From positions 1 to 15,018 of the forward strand of contig CAAGRM010000088.1 of the NCBI GenBank assembly GCA_900772675.1: a stretch of DNA of 15,018 bases, given 5' to 3'. A program made the position numbers and the translations under genes. Below, in pieces: positions 14,869-15,018 of this stretch. Numbering within the stretch: position 1 is the stretch's first letter; each line of letters opens with the position of its first letter. Below the pieces are notes generated by a model. That model worked only from the letters and a program-made list of their open reading frames with translations. It did no database searches and had not been told where the DNA came from. Origin of the DNA: Lachnospiraceae bacterium (GTDB lineage: Bacteria > Bacillota > Clostridia > Lachnospirales > Lachnospiraceae).

Positions 14869-14982
14869 ATGGAAGAAAACAAAAACGACGACAGCAGAGT
14901 AGAAATGTCCCCCTATTCCAGAGTTGAGCTGGAGGCGGACATTCTTGAATTTCTGTGCCTGCGGGAGCTAGAGCAAAGGTGA
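14869..14982 (+). CDS. Small ORF of 37 codons, unrecognised
   Basis: Encodes MEENKNDDSRVEMSPYSRVE followed by LEADILEFLCLRELEQR. The N-terminal third is acidic and polar, and the C-terminal part is amphipathic with a potential helix (about 18-36) and one Cys (C30). No signal peptide or membrane segment is seen. The ATG follows AGGAGA (14857-14862) by 6 nt and lies about 65 nt downstream of a perfect consensus promoter, so expression is credible. The end runs directly into the ribosome binding site of a second ORF. It could be a true small protein, a leader peptide, or the broken start of a larger gene; I do not recognise it. Confidence 0.55.
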   Translation: MEENKNDDSRVEMSPYSRVELEADILEFLCLRELEQR

Positions 14983-14987
14983 AGTAG

Positions 14988-15018
14988 ATGCCAACAGCAC
15001 CTCCAACAATGAAAGCAC
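14988..15018 (+). CDS. Start of an ORF truncated by the window edge
   Basis: ATG at 14988 preceded by AAAGGTGA (14975-14982), which is also the end of the 37-codon ORF; the gap between the stop and this start is 5 nt. Only MPTAPPTMKA can be read. The tight spacing suggests translational coupling to the small ORF. No function can be assigned from ten residues. Confidence 0.4.
   Translation, partial: MPTAPPTMKA

Overview
The window is a compact, all-plus-strand chromosomal segment from a low-to-mid GC Firmicute. It is most likely a member of the Lachnospiraceae or a close anaerobic clostridial relative. The evidence is the run rho - rpmE - DUF1385 - prmC - prfA, strong AGGAGG-type ribosome binding sites, sigma-A-like promoters, a strictly anaerobic class III ribonucleotide reductase, and a Rho with a long K/E/Q-rich insertion. 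I saw no rRNA, tRNA, CRISPR array or intact insertion sequence.

Layout. (1) 1-1933: the 3' part of rho (its start lies left of the window), then rpmE (bL31, zinc-ribbon form) with its own promoter and a structured leader. (2) 1957-5121: a hairpin behind rpmE, then a DUF1385 membrane protein and prmC 3 nt apart, then prfA. PrmC methylates the GGQ glutamine of release factors, so prmC and prfA are functionally linked. A weak terminator candidate follows. (3) 5253-9893: an apparent operon of a sugar-type nucleotidyltransferase, glmM (amino-sugar and cell-wall precursors), a TPR lipoprotein overlapping glmM by 4 nt, and hflX (ribosome-splitting GTPase, TTG start). (4) 9980-12635: an inverted repeat that reads both as a pair of NrdR boxes and as a terminator, a good promoter, and a class III ribonucleotide reductase (nrdD) with a glutaredoxin-like domain fused at its C-terminus. 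(5) 12563-14636: a promoter and structured leader, O-acetylhomoserine sulfhydrylase (metY type), and a hotdog acyl-CoA thioesterase whose stop codon sits in the loop of its own terminator. (6) 14637-15018: a gene-poor edge with a near-perfect consensus promoter driving an unrecognised 37-codon ORF, followed at once by a second ORF that leaves the window.

Most of the window is conserved housekeeping: transcription termination, translation and its rescue, wall precursors, dNTP supply and sulfur assimilation. I do not see an undescribed multi-gene system. The points most worth a second look are regulatory or architectural: the NrdR-like operator upstream of an NrdD-redoxin fusion, the competing hairpins before rpmE and metY, the repeat-built disordered region of Rho, and the strongly promoted small ORF at the right edge. 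Motif, promoter and structure calls were made by eye; no alignment or folding program was run.
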